Source: Bradyrhizobium nivariense
GTDB taxonomy: Bacteria > Pseudomonadota > Alphaproteobacteria > Rhizobiales > Xanthobacteraceae
NCBI RefSeq assembly: GCF_029846715.1
Contig: NZ_JARVWW010000010.1
Coordinates: forward strand, 124,001 to 188,000
Length of the DNA: 64,000 bases
Reading direction: 5' to 3'
Part shown: piece after piece, positions 1 to 9,364 of the stretch
Layout of the letters: each line of letters opens with the position of its first letter
How positions within the stretch are numbered: the stretch's first letter is position 1
Translations under genes and position numbers: made by a program
The notes under the pieces: generated by a model
Seen by the model: the letters and a program-made list of their open reading frames with translations, nothing else
Database searches by the model: none
What the model was told of the DNA's origin: nothing

Positions 1-1
1 G

Positions 2-439
2 CGTGGCTTCGAGCACCATGCCGTCTATGAGCTCTCGGGCGGAATGCGTCAGCGCGTCGCCATTGCCCGGGCCTGGATCTCGCAACCGTTGCTCCTGCTG
101 ATGGACGAACCCTTTGGCGCACTGGATGCCCAGACCCGGCTTGCCATGCAGGAATTGCTGTTGGCCGCGCGAGAGAAGCGCCGCTCAACCGTATTGTTCG
201 TCACCCACGACATCGAGGAAGCACTGTTCCTGGCCGATCGCATCGCCGTCATGAGCAGCCGGCCCGGACGCATCGTTCAAGAGATCGACGTCCCATATGA
301 ACGGCCCCGAATCTATCAGGACATCGTCGCGACGTCATCCTTCGGAGAGTTGAAGCGATCGATCCTGGCGATCCTGCGCGAGCAAACGGTGTCCCCGCGC
401 GAGAAGACCATTGCACAAGAGTTCGGTCCGACGATGTGA
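2..439 (+). CDS. Sulfonate/nitrate/taurine-type ABC transporter ATP-binding protein, C-terminal part (truncated by window start)
   Basis: This is the C-terminal half of an SsuB/TauB-type ATPase that energises a periplasmic-binding-protein importer. The frame is open from base 2, and the ABC signature LSGGMRQR is followed by Walker B (LLLMDEPFGALD) and the switch histidine in VTHDIEEA. The tail (SRPGRIVQEIDVP) is typical of the TauB/SsuB/NrtD family. Walker A and the start codon lie outside the window, as do any partner permease and binding protein on this side. Substrate is unknown; the many SsuA-like proteins nearby make a sulfonate plausible but not proven. Confidence 0.9.
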   Translation, partial: RGFEHHAVYELSGGMRQRVAIARAWISQPLLLLMDEPFGALDAQTRLAMQELLLAAREKRRSTVLFVTHDIEEALFLADRIAVMSSRPGRIVQEIDVPYERPRIYQDIVATSSFGELKRSILAILREQTVSPREKTIAQEFGPTM

Positions 440-514
440 TTCCCGGCGATCACCGTCGCTGCACGATCCACCCATTCTTATTTCGCCGCCGATATTGACT
501 GGCATGCGACGAAG

Positions 515-766
515 ATGGCTCGATTGCGCGTCAGTCGTGGAGCGGTCATGCAGTTTCAATCAGGTCCCCAGCAAGCATCGAACGAGAAGCGTCGACGGCG
601 CGTTCCTGCTTCGAATGATCGCCCCTGGACCGCGGTTGAAAAGCACAAGCTGCGAGGGCTTGTCGATCGGCAACAGCCGATACTCAAGATCGCTCGCACG
701 CTCCGGCGGCCGCTCGCTTCGGTCGTTGCCATGGCCTCCGGCCTCGGGCTGCCGTTGAGCCGCTGA
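515..766 (+). CDS. Small basic protein with a SANT/Myb-like helix-turn-helix
   Basis: An 83-residue basic protein. The C-terminal half (about residues 40-83) begins with a Trp-containing helix (RPWTAVEKHKLRGLV), continues with a short helix ending KIARTLRR, and ends in a Ser-Val-containing recognition-type helix. This layout is seen in many small rhizobial SANT/Myb-like DNA-binding proteins. ATG 548 is an alternative start giving 72 residues. It sits alone between the ATPase and a broken amidohydrolase. Function is unknown; DNA binding is inferred only from the helix pattern. Confidence 0.5.
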   Translation: MARLRVSRGAVMQFQSGPQQASNEKRRRRVPASNDRPWTAVEKHKLRGLVDRQQPILKIARTLRRPLASVVAMASGLGLPLSR

Positions 767-800
767 CCTCCGACATTGTGATCTCAAGGATAACGACACC

Positions 801-2055
801 ATGGCTAAGACGACACGGCGCGGCTTTCTGATCGGTACGTCGGCAGTTGCGGGGGCTGCTCTCGCCGGAACAACGGGGTTCGCCGACACGGCCCAGCCTT
901 ATGATCTCGTGATACGTGGTGGCGACGTCATCGACCCCAGCCAAAAGCTGCGTGGCGTTCGCGACGTCGGCATTCGTTACGGACAGATCGCGGCCGTCGA
1001 GCCGTCGATTGATCCGTCACTTGGCCAAACGCTCCATCGACGCAAAAGGCAAGCTGGTCACCCCCGACCTCGTCGACCTTCACACCCACATCTACGCCTA
1101 TGGATCCGCGATCGGAATTCCACCCGACGAGCTGGTGCCCTTCTCGGGCACGACGACCTATGTCAGCGCCGGCGACGCCGGTGCAAACAACTTCTCGGGC
1201 TTCAAGCGCCAGATCGTCAGCCAGTCCCGCAGCCGCGTCTTCGCCTTTGTCAACATCTCAGTGATTGGCCTCGCCGGCTTTCCGGTTGGTGAAAACGTCA
1301 ACATCAAATACGCCGATGCAGATGCCACAGCCCGCACGATCGCCGAGAACCAAGACATCGTGCTGGGAGCCAAGGTACGCGAAACCCTTGCGCTGGTCGG
1401 CGATAACGGCATCGAACCCTTGAAGCGCGCGATCGAGGCGGTCGAGCTGTCGGGCACCAAAGGCCGCGTCATGTGCCATATCGGAGATGCGCCCGGCGAC
1501 CTTCAGGTGCTGGTGAACCAGCTCCGTCCCGGCGATATCCTGACGCACCCCTACAGCAGTCTCGGCAACAACACGGTACAAAACGGAAAGGTCCTGCCGG
1601 CTCTTCTCGAGGCGAAGAAGCGGGGAGTCATCATCGATGTCGGGCATGGCGCAGGCAGCTTCAATTTCGACATCGCGGAGGCCGCGATCCAGCAGGGCCT
1701 GACCTTCGACACGATTTCGAGCGATGTTCACGTCGTCGCCGCGAACACGCCCAGTCAGCCCTATCTGCCCTGGGTTCTGAGCAAATTCCTGGCGCTGGGA
1801 TTTTCGCTCGAGGACGTCATCGCTGCGGCCACGAACAAGCCCGCGGCCACCATCGGCAAGGTTCCGAAGCTCGGGACGCTACAGGTCGGCGCCCCCGGCG
1901 ACGTCTCGATTCTTGAACTGGTGGAAGGCCCCGTGCAGTTGCTCGACACCTCGAATAATCCGCGTACCGGCAAAGCCTACCTGAAGGCCGTACAGACTAT
2001 TCGCGAGGGCGTTCCGAACGGACGTCCCTATCAGCTGCCCTTCACGGTGAACTGA
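801..2055 (+). pseudogene. Tat-exported amidohydrolase (dihydroorotase/deacetylase-like), frameshifted
   Basis: The product would be a periplasmic metal-dependent amidohydrolase of about 417 residues. The first 74 or so codons (frame of ATG 801) give a twin-arginine leader (TRRGFLIG, then an Ala-rich segment) and the family opening YDLVIRGGDVIDPS. The rest is in another frame from about 1024 and carries the metal motif VDLHTHIYAYG, then MCHIGDAP and ISSDVH. An extra G at 1023-1024 (ttggcc where ttgcc is expected) breaks the frame; removing it restores one continuous protein. It is either a real pseudogene or a one-base sequence error. No neighbour identifies the substrate. Confidence 0.8.
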
Positions 2056-2232
2056 GAGGGTGCGGGCTCAGCGAGAAGCCTATGACGTGAGGCATGGGAC
2101 CTGATCAAAAGGGCCTTGTCGGCTTACATTTGCGCGAGGAGAGCACAGTACCAAGACACCCACTTCTCGCACCCCGCCTTCTCCCGTTCGCAACGACAAC
2201 AATACGGTCGCAAGCCCCATTCAGAAAAACGA

Positions 2233-3192
2233 CTAGTCGCGTGCTGGTCGTTCCTGGATATGTCTTGTCCATTTCGAGATCGAGACGTCATACAAGCTCA
2301 GCGCGGTGGAACTGAACAATTGACGCCTCACATCAGGGTCGTCGGTCGCTTCCTCGACATTTTGGATTGATTTCACGACCACCGGCGCAGGATCACGAAC
2401 GAACCTCCAGACCGGTGACCAATCCGTGCCGAATAGTAGCCTGGTCGGGCCAATCACCTGCAATGCACGTCGCAGATGGCTCGATGAAGATCCGGATATC
2501 TCCAGATAGACATTTTCGTTGCGCATCGCGACGGAGAGGCATTTCTCAAAGTAGTGATCTATCCCCCTGCCCATCTTGGTCAATACAATACGCGCCGAAG
2601 GATACCGGTTTGCGACTTCGTCGACCCATATCGGGTCTCCATAGTAGAGACCACCGGGAAGCTGCGTCCATGCCGTTGGAATTTGAACGCTGGCCTCGTG
2701 GCGAGCAATGACGTCCATCATCGGGGCCAAATCATCGGCTATATCCTCGGGATGCAGCTTCCGCGACAGACGTCTCAGGAATATCTCACCAACGCCGACC
2801 ATTCCGAGTTCGGCGATGCAGCGCTCAAGCTCAACCGCAACCTCCTTGGGCGACATCATGTTCTGCGCTTGCCGCGGATCATCTGTCGGCGTCAGCCACG
2901 GTGTCGGCACGGCAAGCGGAATGAGCCGGTTGGGATGGCGGGCCGCGATCCTCGCTACAAAATCGTTGCTGATCCCCGGCCGGCTCTGAACAATGGCCTT
3001 CGCGATCCCGTATTTGTCCAGATCCTCGATCAGCGTTTCACCGTTGTCGAGCGGCTCCTCATGCGCGAAACGCTCGTAGAGTTCCCGATGGCGCGTACGA
3101 AAAGCAACAACGTCCGGCACCGTCGATAACAGCGGCCCGGCACTCTCGACCGAGGGAAATGTTCCTACGTGGACGTGACTGTCGATAATCAT
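2233..3192 (-). CDS. Amidohydrolase 2 family metal-dependent hydrolase
   Basis: A 319-residue TIM-barrel hydrolase of the amidohydrolase-2 family (decarboxylase/lactonase-like). It begins with the metal-binding HxH motif in MIIDSHVHVG, and a late LLFGTDW motif supplies the catalytic Asp. ATG 3192 is chosen because the HxH strand normally starts these proteins and an AGGCGG ribosome site precedes it; longer in-frame starts add only low-complexity residues. No signal peptide is seen, so it should be cytosolic. It lies 83 bases behind an SsuA-like binding protein on the same strand and may act on the imported compound. Substrate is unknown. Confidence 0.8.
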   Translation of the reverse strand: MIIDSHVHVGTFPSVESAGPLLSTVPDVVAFRTRHRELYERFAHEEPLDNGETLIEDLDKYGIAKAIVQSRPGISNDFVARIAARHPNRLIPLAVPTPWLTPTDDPRQAQNMMSPKEVAVELERCIAELGMVGVGEIFLRRLSRKLHPEDIADDLAPMMDVIARHEASVQIPTAWTQLPGGLYYGDPIWVDEVANRYPSARIVLTKMGRGIDHYFEKCLSVAMRNENVYLEISGSSSSHLRRALQVIGPTRLLFGTDWSPVWRFVRDPAPVVVKSIQNVEEATDDPDVRRQLFSSTALSLYDVSISKWTRHIQERPARD

Positions 3193-3275
3193 GATTGTTC
3201 CGCCTAAGACCCCACCGCCACCAGGTTTTTTAGTATGCCGCTTATCCGCACGGCGTAACCAAAGAACGCAGCGCT

Positions 3276-4289
3276 CTACGCCTGCCAATTCCAGACGGCA
3301 TCGCGAATCTTGATGGCCTTGGGGATGAGCCCAAGTTTGAAGAACAGGTCGGCCACCTCCTGCTGGCTCTCGATGATGTCGTCTGTCACGGGGGCGATCG
3401 CATAGTTCGCGCGTTCTGCCGCCATGCGCTGCGTCTCGAGTTCGATTCCGGTTATCTCGGCCAGCTGCTGGGCGATTTCGTTCCGGTGATTCTGGGCCCA
3501 GCTCCCGATCGGCCGGAGTTGGGTCAAAACCTCGTTCAACGCTTCGGTGCTTTCGCTCGCGAAGCCCCGTCGCACAACCAGAAAATTAAAGGATTTGATG
3601 TCCGGGCCCAATGCCTCGATTACGCGCCCGCCAAACTTCTGCTCAGCCAGGGCAAGATAAGGGTCCCAGACAACCCAGGCACTGACATCGCCCCGCGAGA
3701 GCGCGCCGGGCGCGTCGGAAGGCGCCAGGAATACGGGAGTTACGTCTTCATATCCGAGGCCGGCCTTCTGCAGAGCAGCCACCAGAAAATAATGAGAGCT
3801 GGTCCCTTTCGCGACCGCGACCTTCTTGCCCTTCAATTCTCCCACATGCTTGATCCCAGATTGTGGAAGGACAACGATCCCCTCGCCGCCGTCCCCTGAC
3901 CGTTGCGCCGCAACGTACTGAACGTCAAAGCCAGCCGCCTGCGCAAAGATGATCGGGGTGTTTCCCGACGATGAGAAGTCCATGCTGCCGACGTTAACGG
4001 CTTCCAGCGCGGGATTGCCGTAGGAAAACAGCTTCCATGCAATCTCAGTCCCAAGCGGTTGAAAATATTTCTCAAGAATCTTCTGCTGTTGCGCGATAAC
4101 CAGAATGCCGCCGCGCTGGTAGGCAAAGCGAATTTCTTTTGGCTTTGTCCCACGATTCTCAATTGATCGGCTTTGCGCGAAAGCCACCCGCGGCGTGAAC
4201 ATGGACGAGGCCGCCAGGCCTTGCAACAGACGACGTCGCGGCAGATCCATTCGATCGGTTGAAAGCGAAGGGTGTATTCTTCTGGGCAT
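3276..4289 (-). CDS. SsuA/THI5-like ABC transporter substrate-binding protein with Tat-like leader
   Basis: A 337-residue periplasmic binding protein of the aliphatic sulfonate/nitrate/taurine class. The leader contains DLPRRRLLQGL followed by an Ala/Ser segment ending AFAQ, resembling a Tat signal. The mature part has family blocks: the SMDFSSSGNTPIIFAQ loop, LKGKKVAVAKGTSSHYFL, and VSAWVVWDPYLA. ATG 4250 (MDLPRRRL) is an alternative start. No permease is adjacent; the ATPase at the window start or another system must serve it. It leads an operon with the amidohydrolase downstream. The ligand is unknown; a sulfonate is inferred from the family. Confidence 0.88.
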   Translation of the reverse strand: MPRRIHPSLSTDRMDLPRRRLLQGLAASSMFTPRVAFAQSRSIENRGTKPKEIRFAYQRGGILVIAQQQKILEKYFQPLGTEIAWKLFSYGNPALEAVNVGSMDFSSSGNTPIIFAQAAGFDVQYVAAQRSGDGGEGIVVLPQSGIKHVGELKGKKVAVAKGTSSHYFLVAALQKAGLGYEDVTPVFLAPSDAPGALSRGDVSAWVVWDPYLALAEQKFGGRVIEALGPDIKSFNFLVVRRGFASESTEALNEVLTQLRPIGSWAQNHRNEIAQQLAEITGIELETQRMAAERANYAIAPVTDDIIESQQEVADLFFKLGLIPKAIKIRDAVWNWQA

Positions 4290-4538
4290 CGAATCCCTCA
4301 GGCAGCTTGAATTGACGGCGACAGATTTTCCGTAAATGCTTTTCTGCAGGCGTGAATTCGTCGCATGATCCGACCTGAGTCAATACATCCAGGAAATTAA
4401 GACAATTCGCCCTGATTTCGTCGACGAGGGAGTTGCCGAACATCGTAAAACGGCACGGATCGAAAGAGCCATTCCACTCCGGCGCAGGTCGAACAACGAT
4501 AGCTCGACCAGACGCAAGCATTGAATGTTCGCACTCCG

Positions 4539-5168
4539 TCAATATAGATTTTGACGGACATCGGCTTCAATCCGCGCCTCAATTTCCTGCACCGTGAGAT
4601 TCGCAGGCATCGCCTGATCGGCAATCATCTGTCCGAGCGACGGCAGTTCGGCGCGGTTCAGCCGATAGTCGTTCTTCCAAAGACGGCTCCGCTTGAGCGC
4701 CTTGGTGCAATGGAGGAATGCTTCGGTGACCGTGACGACGATTGCCAGCCTCGGCGGCTTGCCATTGGCCGGCATCGTTTCGAGTAGTTCTTGCGAGCAG
4801 GTGAGACGCGCGGTACCGTTGACTCGCAGCAGCTCGTCGATGCCGGGGATGACGAACAGCAAACCGATCGCCGGGTTTGCGAGCAGATTTTCGAAGGTAT
4901 CGAGGCGATTGTTTCCAGGACGATCCGGTATGGCCAGACGATGGGCATCGAAGATGCGCACGAAGCCCGGCGCATCCCCGCGCGGACTGACATCGTGTCC
5001 ACGTTCCGGATGCGACGAGCCGACGATAACGAGTGGTGCACGCTCAATGAAACTTTGGCAGTGCCGATCGAGGCGGTCGAGTTGCTTAGCCCGCATGAGT
5101 GACGAGGGCGAAGGATAGGGTGGCCTCAATGCGTCGACTGACGTGAGATATTCCAGATTCTCGAACAT
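4539..5168 (-). CDS. Pyridoxamine 5'-phosphate oxidase (PPOX) family FMN-binding protein
   Basis: A 209-residue member of the PPOX-type flavoprotein group (MSMEG_1061-like). Visible family features are the strand VIVGSSHPERGHDVSPRGD, RPGNNRLDTFENLLANPAIGLLF, and the late LNRAELPSLGQM. It probably binds FMN as a small cytosolic reductase or oxidase; the reaction is not known. It follows the nitrilase-family gene by 21 bases on the same strand, so the two are likely co-transcribed from the region divergent to the GlxA-type regulator. Confidence 0.8.
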   Translation of the reverse strand: MFENLEYLTSVDALRPPYPSPSSLMRAKQLDRLDRHCQSFIERAPLVIVGSSHPERGHDVSPRGDAPGFVRIFDAHRLAIPDRPGNNRLDTFENLLANPAIGLLFVIPGIDELLRVNGTARLTCSQELLETMPANGKPPRLAIVVTVTEAFLHCTKALKRSRLWKNDYRLNRAELPSLGQMIADQAMPANLTVQEIEARIEADVRQNLY

Positions 5169-5189
5169 CGACCGCCCTTCCCGAGGTCT

Positions 5190-5945
5190 TCAGTCTTTGA
5201 CGTTGCGCGGATAGGTCTGTTTGGCCGCGTCGGCCAGCGACAGATCGATATCAAGCCAAATGACCGGGATTTCCACGCTGGTGCGCGCCAGGATGTCGCC
5301 GTCGGGCGCGACGATCCAGCTTCCACCGGCGAGGCTGCCACCGCGGCGGTTGGCCGTCACGACGAATGCGCCGGATGCAATCGCCGCCATCTGCGTCGCG
5401 ACTTCCCAACGCGCATGCCCGCCCGTCGCGCGCGGCGTCGCAATCAATTGCACCCCAGCTTGCCCGAGACGGCGTGCTGCCTCGCTGACGATGATCTCGG
5501 TACACACCAGTTCGGCATAGCAGAGCTCGTCATCTCGCACCGCCGGCACGCTCTGCGGCCCACGATCGAACCAGGTCGCTTCCCATCCCCCTTCCTGCTC
5601 CGGGAGCCATGCCTTCGGCCGGCCACGCCGCAAACCAGTCTCTGGCTTCCAGAGAAAAGTCTCGTTCCAGCGAGGCCCGTCGACGTCAATCGCTCGCGTG
5701 CCCAGGATACGCCTTGCCCTGATGCGCTTCAGATCGTCGGAGAGGTTTGCATGAATAGCGACCGCGTCACGCCAAGCAACCTCATCGAACTTGGGGTGTG
5801 CCCAAAAGCTGTCGACCCCGGCAAGTTCGGGAAGAACGAGAAGATCAACCGGCTCGTCCGGAAGCTCATCTCGAAGCCGTTGCCAAGCCTTCCGCGCCGC
5901 ATCGGCCCGATCCGGAAACTCGCAAGTCGCAATTCGAAAGCTCAT
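5190..5945 (-). CDS. Carbon-nitrogen hydrolase (nitrilase superfamily)
   Basis: A 251-residue cytosolic amidase/nitrilase-superfamily enzyme. The Glu-Lys-Cys triad is visible: Glu40 in LVLPELAG, Lys111 in RRGRPKAWLP and Cys148 in ELVCTEI. The start ATG 5945 is set by a strong GGAGG five bases upstream at 5951-5955. It hydrolyses a C-N bond of an unidentified amide or nitrile. It is first in an operon with the PPOX protein and divergent from the GlxA-type regulator at 5997, which probably controls it. Confidence 0.85.
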   Translation of the reverse strand: MSFRIATCEFPDRADAARKAWQRLRDELPDEPVDLLVLPELAGVDSFWAHPKFDEVAWRDAVAIHANLSDDLKRIRARRILGTRAIDVDGPRWNETFLWKPETGLRRGRPKAWLPEQEGGWEATWFDRGPQSVPAVRDDELCYAELVCTEIIVSEAARRLGQAGVQLIATPRATGGHARWEVATQMAAIASGAFVVTANRRGGSLAGGSWIVAPDGDILARTSVEIPVIWLDIDLSLADAAKQTYPRNVKD

Positions 5946-5996
5946 GTTTTCCTCCACGCTGGAGTGATGTTGCGACGAACGCAGCGACGTTGACCA

Positions 5997-7043
5997 GTGG
6001 CACGAATGCCGGATATCGTGAAGATTATGCCAACCCGTCGACTAGCCGTCTCCCGCCGCAAGTCTCGCGTCTCACGACAGAGGCCTGTCGTCGCCATCAT
6101 CGCTTACGAAGGTGTCAACGCTTTTGAACTGGGGCTGGCGGTGGAAGTGTTTGGCCTCACCGAAATGGGCGCCGACTGGTATTCCGTCGTCGTCTGTTCC
6201 GAACATCCCGGACGGCCGCTGGCCACGAACAACGGCATCGCCATCATGACCGGCAGCAATCTTAACATCCTGCGCCGGGCGGACATCGTCATCGTGCCCG
6301 GCTGCCTCGACACGAAGGCTACGCCTTCGAGCTCCCTCCTCGACGCTTTGCGCCGCGCACATCGGCGCGGTGCCCGAGTCGTATCAATCTGCTCCGGCGT
6401 ATTTGTCCTGGCCGCAGCGGGGTTGCTCGATGGCCGCCGCGCTGCGGGACATTGGGCCCAAACCGACGAGCTCTCGCGGCGGTATCCCGCAATCAACGTC
6501 GATCCGAACGTGTTGTACGCCGACGAGGGAGATATCATGAGTTCGGCCGGCCGGGCCGCAGGACTTGATCTGTGCATCCACATCGTCAGATGCGACTACG
6601 GAGCGGAGGTTGCCAACCGCGTGGCTCAGCGACTGATCGTTCCGTCGCATCGCGAAGGCGGACAGGCCCAGTTCATCCCGAGCCTGGTCCATGAAGCCGA
6701 GGACAATGCGCTCGCGCCTGTGTTTGCCTGGGTGGAGCGCAACCTGGATCGCGACCTGAAGATCGCTCGCCTCGCTTCTCGGGCCAGCATGAGTCGGCGA
6801 ACCTTCATCCGGAGATTCGAACAGGCAACCGGCATGTCACCCGGCGAATGGGTCGTACAGGCGCGGATCCTTCGAGCCAGAGAACTTCTCGAAGGGACGC
6901 AAATGTCGATCGAACACGTCGCAAGCGTGACTGGGTTCGGCTCGGCCGACGCGCTCAGGCATCACTTCAGAAGAAAGCTGGGCACGAGTCCGGCGCGCTA
7001 TCGCACCAATTTCAGGCATCTCTCCGCCCGCAGGCTGGCGTAG
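5997..7043 (+). CDS. GlxA-family transcriptional regulator (DJ-1/PfpI domain plus AraC HTH)
   Basis: A 348-residue regulator. Residues about 30-210 form a DJ-1/PfpI-like domain with the nucleophile-elbow equivalent VSICSGVFVLA. Residues about 235-335 form an AraC-type double helix-turn-helix (LASRASMSRRTFIRRFEQATG, then IEHVASVTGFGSADALRHHFR). Such proteins normally bind a small ligand through the DJ-1-like domain and activate an adjacent operon. The divergent arrangement with the nitrilase/PPOX pair, only 51 bases between starts, makes that operon the likely target. Basic residues fill the first 25 codons, so ATG 6027 is a possible later start. Confidence 0.88.
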   Translation: MARMPDIVKIMPTRRLAVSRRKSRVSRQRPVVAIIAYEGVNAFELGLAVEVFGLTEMGADWYSVVVCSEHPGRPLATNNGIAIMTGSNLNILRRADIVIVPGCLDTKATPSSSLLDALRRAHRRGARVVSICSGVFVLAAAGLLDGRRAAGHWAQTDELSRRYPAINVDPNVLYADEGDIMSSAGRAAGLDLCIHIVRCDYGAEVANRVAQRLIVPSHREGGQAQFIPSLVHEAEDNALAPVFAWVERNLDRDLKIARLASRASMSRRTFIRRFEQATGMSPGEWVVQARILRARELLEGTQMSIEHVASVTGFGSADALRHHFRRKLGTSPARYRTNFRHLSARRLA

Positions 7044-7108
7044 GTTTTGCCCGATCATGCCGACCGAACTCGCTCACAATCAGCGTCCCTGCTTGCGCTT
7101 CCGGCGAT

Positions 7109-8086
7109 CTAGCGATTCACGAAATTGGCAATCTCCCGCAGCGCTTCCGTCGCCTCTGGAAACAGCCCCAGAAACGCGTGCCAGACGTGCGGCAGCTCCG
7201 GCCAGATGCTCAGGTTGGTCCTCACACCGGCCTCATCGAGACGTGCGGCAAGTTTTCGACTGTCGTAAGCGAGAGCTTCAATCGCGCTCGCCTGTAGCAA
7301 TGTCGGTGGGAACTTCGCCAGAAGTTCGCGCGGCGCATATACCGGCGAAACGCGATAGTCCGAGGGTTTGTCATTCGGACCGAGATAAGCGGCGGTGGCG
7401 GCGGCCAGGGACTCTGGCGTCGCGATCTCATCATCGATAGCGCCCCTATCAGCCGGAGACAAATTGTCCAGGGTACCCGCTATTAGTACGAGGCGATCTG
7501 GAAGCCGTTCGCCCTTGGCCGCCAGTTCCAAGCAAGTCGCCGCAGCCAGGTTTCCGCCCGCGGAATCGCCGACCAGGCTCAGGTGCGTGGCCACAGGGCT
7601 CGATTGCCGCCCATCCTGCTCATGAGCCGGCCCGTTGAGCGCCGCCCAGCGAAAAGCGCCGACACAATCATCGAGCGCTGCAGGAAAGCGGTGCTCTGGC
7701 GCCAATCGATAATCGACGACCAGAACAGCGGCACCGCTTAGGCGGGCAAGGGTCGCTGTTAGAGGTCGGTAGTCAGTTGGCGAGCCCCCAACCCAACCGC
7801 CACCGTGCGTGTAGACGATGCGACGCACGGGATCGACACTTTCAGCGGTCACCCACTCCGCCGCCACGCCTCCCGCATTGACCGGCGCGAAGGTGACACC
7901 ATCAAGGCCCGGTGCTTGACCTACGTCACCGTAGCGCGGCATGAGGGCGCGGATGACCGCCACAAACTGCTGGAGCGGGTCGGGCACACCGCTCAAGTCC
8001 GCCGAAGCAGCCAGCCCAGCGAGGTGCGAAAAAGCGCGTTCGAGCTCAATCCTCCGCGTGCGCGTCGCAACAATCTCGTCCATCAA
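7109..8086 (-). CDS. Alpha/beta hydrolase, hormone-sensitive lipase family
   Basis: A 325-residue esterase/lipase-like hydrolase. The oxyanion-hole motif HGGGWVGG and the nucleophile elbow GDSAGG identify the HSL (family IV) group, and a C-terminal LPHVWHAF supplies the His. There is no signal peptide. The natural ester is unknown. It converges on the GlxA-type regulator upstream and is divergent from the AraC regulator at 8284, the likely partner. Confidence 0.87.
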   Translation of the reverse strand: MMDEIVATRTRRIELERAFSHLAGLAASADLSGVPDPLQQFVAVIRALMPRYGDVGQAPGLDGVTFAPVNAGGVAAEWVTAESVDPVRRIVYTHGGGWVGGSPTDYRPLTATLARLSGAAVLVVDYRLAPEHRFPAALDDCVGAFRWAALNGPAHEQDGRQSSPVATHLSLVGDSAGGNLAAATCLELAAKGERLPDRLVLIAGTLDNLSPADRGAIDDEIATPESLAAATAAYLGPNDKPSDYRVSPVYAPRELLAKFPPTLLQASAIEALAYDSRKLAARLDEAGVRTNLSIWPELPHVWHAFLGLFPEATEALREIANFVNR

Positions 8087-8283
8087 GTCACTCCATGGAT
8101 CTCGCGAAAACGTGCCAGCCTAGCCCTCAGGACGGCGCCGGGCACTGACCGAAAGATGCAGATGAGGGGGACCAGATCGATCAATCTGACCGATCGGGCC
8201 AAGCCTTATGCCCAATCACCAAATTGCGAGCGACCGCGATTGCTACTAGGATCGGCCTCGCAGCTCGATCTTTGCGAGGTTTC

Positions 8284-9327
8284 ATGCGTAGCTGGATGCC
8301 GCTTGACTGGATCACCCGGCACGTCGACGGCGTGGTCCGCCAGGGCCTGCCCTTCGAACAGCTCATGGCGGCGTCACTGATTGAGCTGCGTCACGGCGAC
8401 AATCGTGACCTCGTCGCCCCCGCCCAGTATCTGCTGCTATGCATGAACACCGCGGTCGGCATCTCTGACGCAGCTCACGGGCTGGCGCGCTTCCGCATCG
8501 ATCCGGTCTACACCGCGCTCGGCCTTCGCGTGGCGCTTGGCTGCACCACCCTGGAAGATGCGATCCTCGCGGTCGCGCAGCTCTATCGCACCGCGTCCTG
8601 TGCCGTTCATATCGAGATGAAGACGACGCACGATATCGCAGTCCTGAACGTCCGCGCAGAGTCCGCTCGGGACGCTGACGCAGTGCTGCTCGAAGACATC
8701 TATCTCAGCTGGATTTTCATGCATTGCATGTACTTTCTTGGCGTTGCGATGCCGGTCATCGAGATATCGACCCGTGATCCTCTCCATTTCAATCTGGATC
8801 GCAAACATTTTGCCATCGATGCTCCCGTGCGCTACGGCGCGGTCACGGGAATGCAGTTCCCGCGCGCGTTGCTTGGACGCCGAGGCCTCAACCGCGCCGG
8901 CGCCAATCCGCATTGGGAATGCTTTCGCTTGTGGCTCGATTTCATCGAACAAGGAGGTGGCACGTGGACCGAGCGCGACAGCCCGCTCGATGGCGGCCGT
9001 TTGCGCATGAAGGATGTGGCGGAGCGCGCAGGCGTCAGTACTTCCACGATGCGGCGTCGAATGTCGAGCGACGGCGGATTTCGTCACGTGCGCGAGCGCA
9101 AGCTGGTGACGGCAGCCATCGGCAGGCTCCGAAGCAGCGACGACAGCGTGGAATCGATCGCCGCGGAGCTTGGCTATTCCGATGCACGAAGCTTGCGTCG
9201 TTTTCTGAAGGCGACAACCGGGGCGACGCCGCAGCAGCTTCGTATTGCAGGCTCCTCTCCGCAGCCCGACGACAGCGAGATCCGATTGCGCTTGCAGGCA
9301 ATCGGCGCGGCGATGGCCCACGCCTAA
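8284..9327 (+). CDS. AraC-family transcriptional regulator with arabinose-binding-type N-terminal domain
   Basis: A 347-residue AraC/OruR-like regulator. The N-terminal two thirds resemble the Arabinose_bd (PF12625-type) sensor, with a block reading GISDAAHGLARFRIDPVYT. The C-terminal part has two helix-turn-helices (MKDVAERAGVSTSTMRRRM and VESIAAELGYSDARSLRRF). ATG 8284 is preceded by GAGGT and gives the usual length; an upstream ATG at 8224 is less likely. It is divergent from the HSL-family hydrolase. Confidence 0.82.
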   Translation: MRSWMPLDWITRHVDGVVRQGLPFEQLMAASLIELRHGDNRDLVAPAQYLLLCMNTAVGISDAAHGLARFRIDPVYTALGLRVALGCTTLEDAILAVAQLYRTASCAVHIEMKTTHDIAVLNVRAESARDADAVLLEDIYLSWIFMHCMYFLGVAMPVIEISTRDPLHFNLDRKHFAIDAPVRYGAVTGMQFPRALLGRRGLNRAGANPHWECFRLWLDFIEQGGGTWTERDSPLDGGRLRMKDVAERAGVSTSTMRRRMSSDGGFRHVRERKLVTAAIGRLRSSDDSVESIAAELGYSDARSLRRFLKATTGATPQQLRIAGSSPQPDDSEIRLRLQAIGAAMAHA

Positions 9328-9364
9328 GCGCGGGCCGAGATCGCGCTTACCTTAAGCCGGCAGC

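Noticed and set aside
4159..4542. Possible small gene overlapping the start of the SsuA-like gene at 3276
   Set aside because: No motif, no ribosome site, and much of it overlaps the binding-protein leader.
8155..8220. GATCG-rich inverted repeats between the HSL hydrolase and the AraC gene
   Set aside because: Short and imperfect; expected by chance in this base composition.
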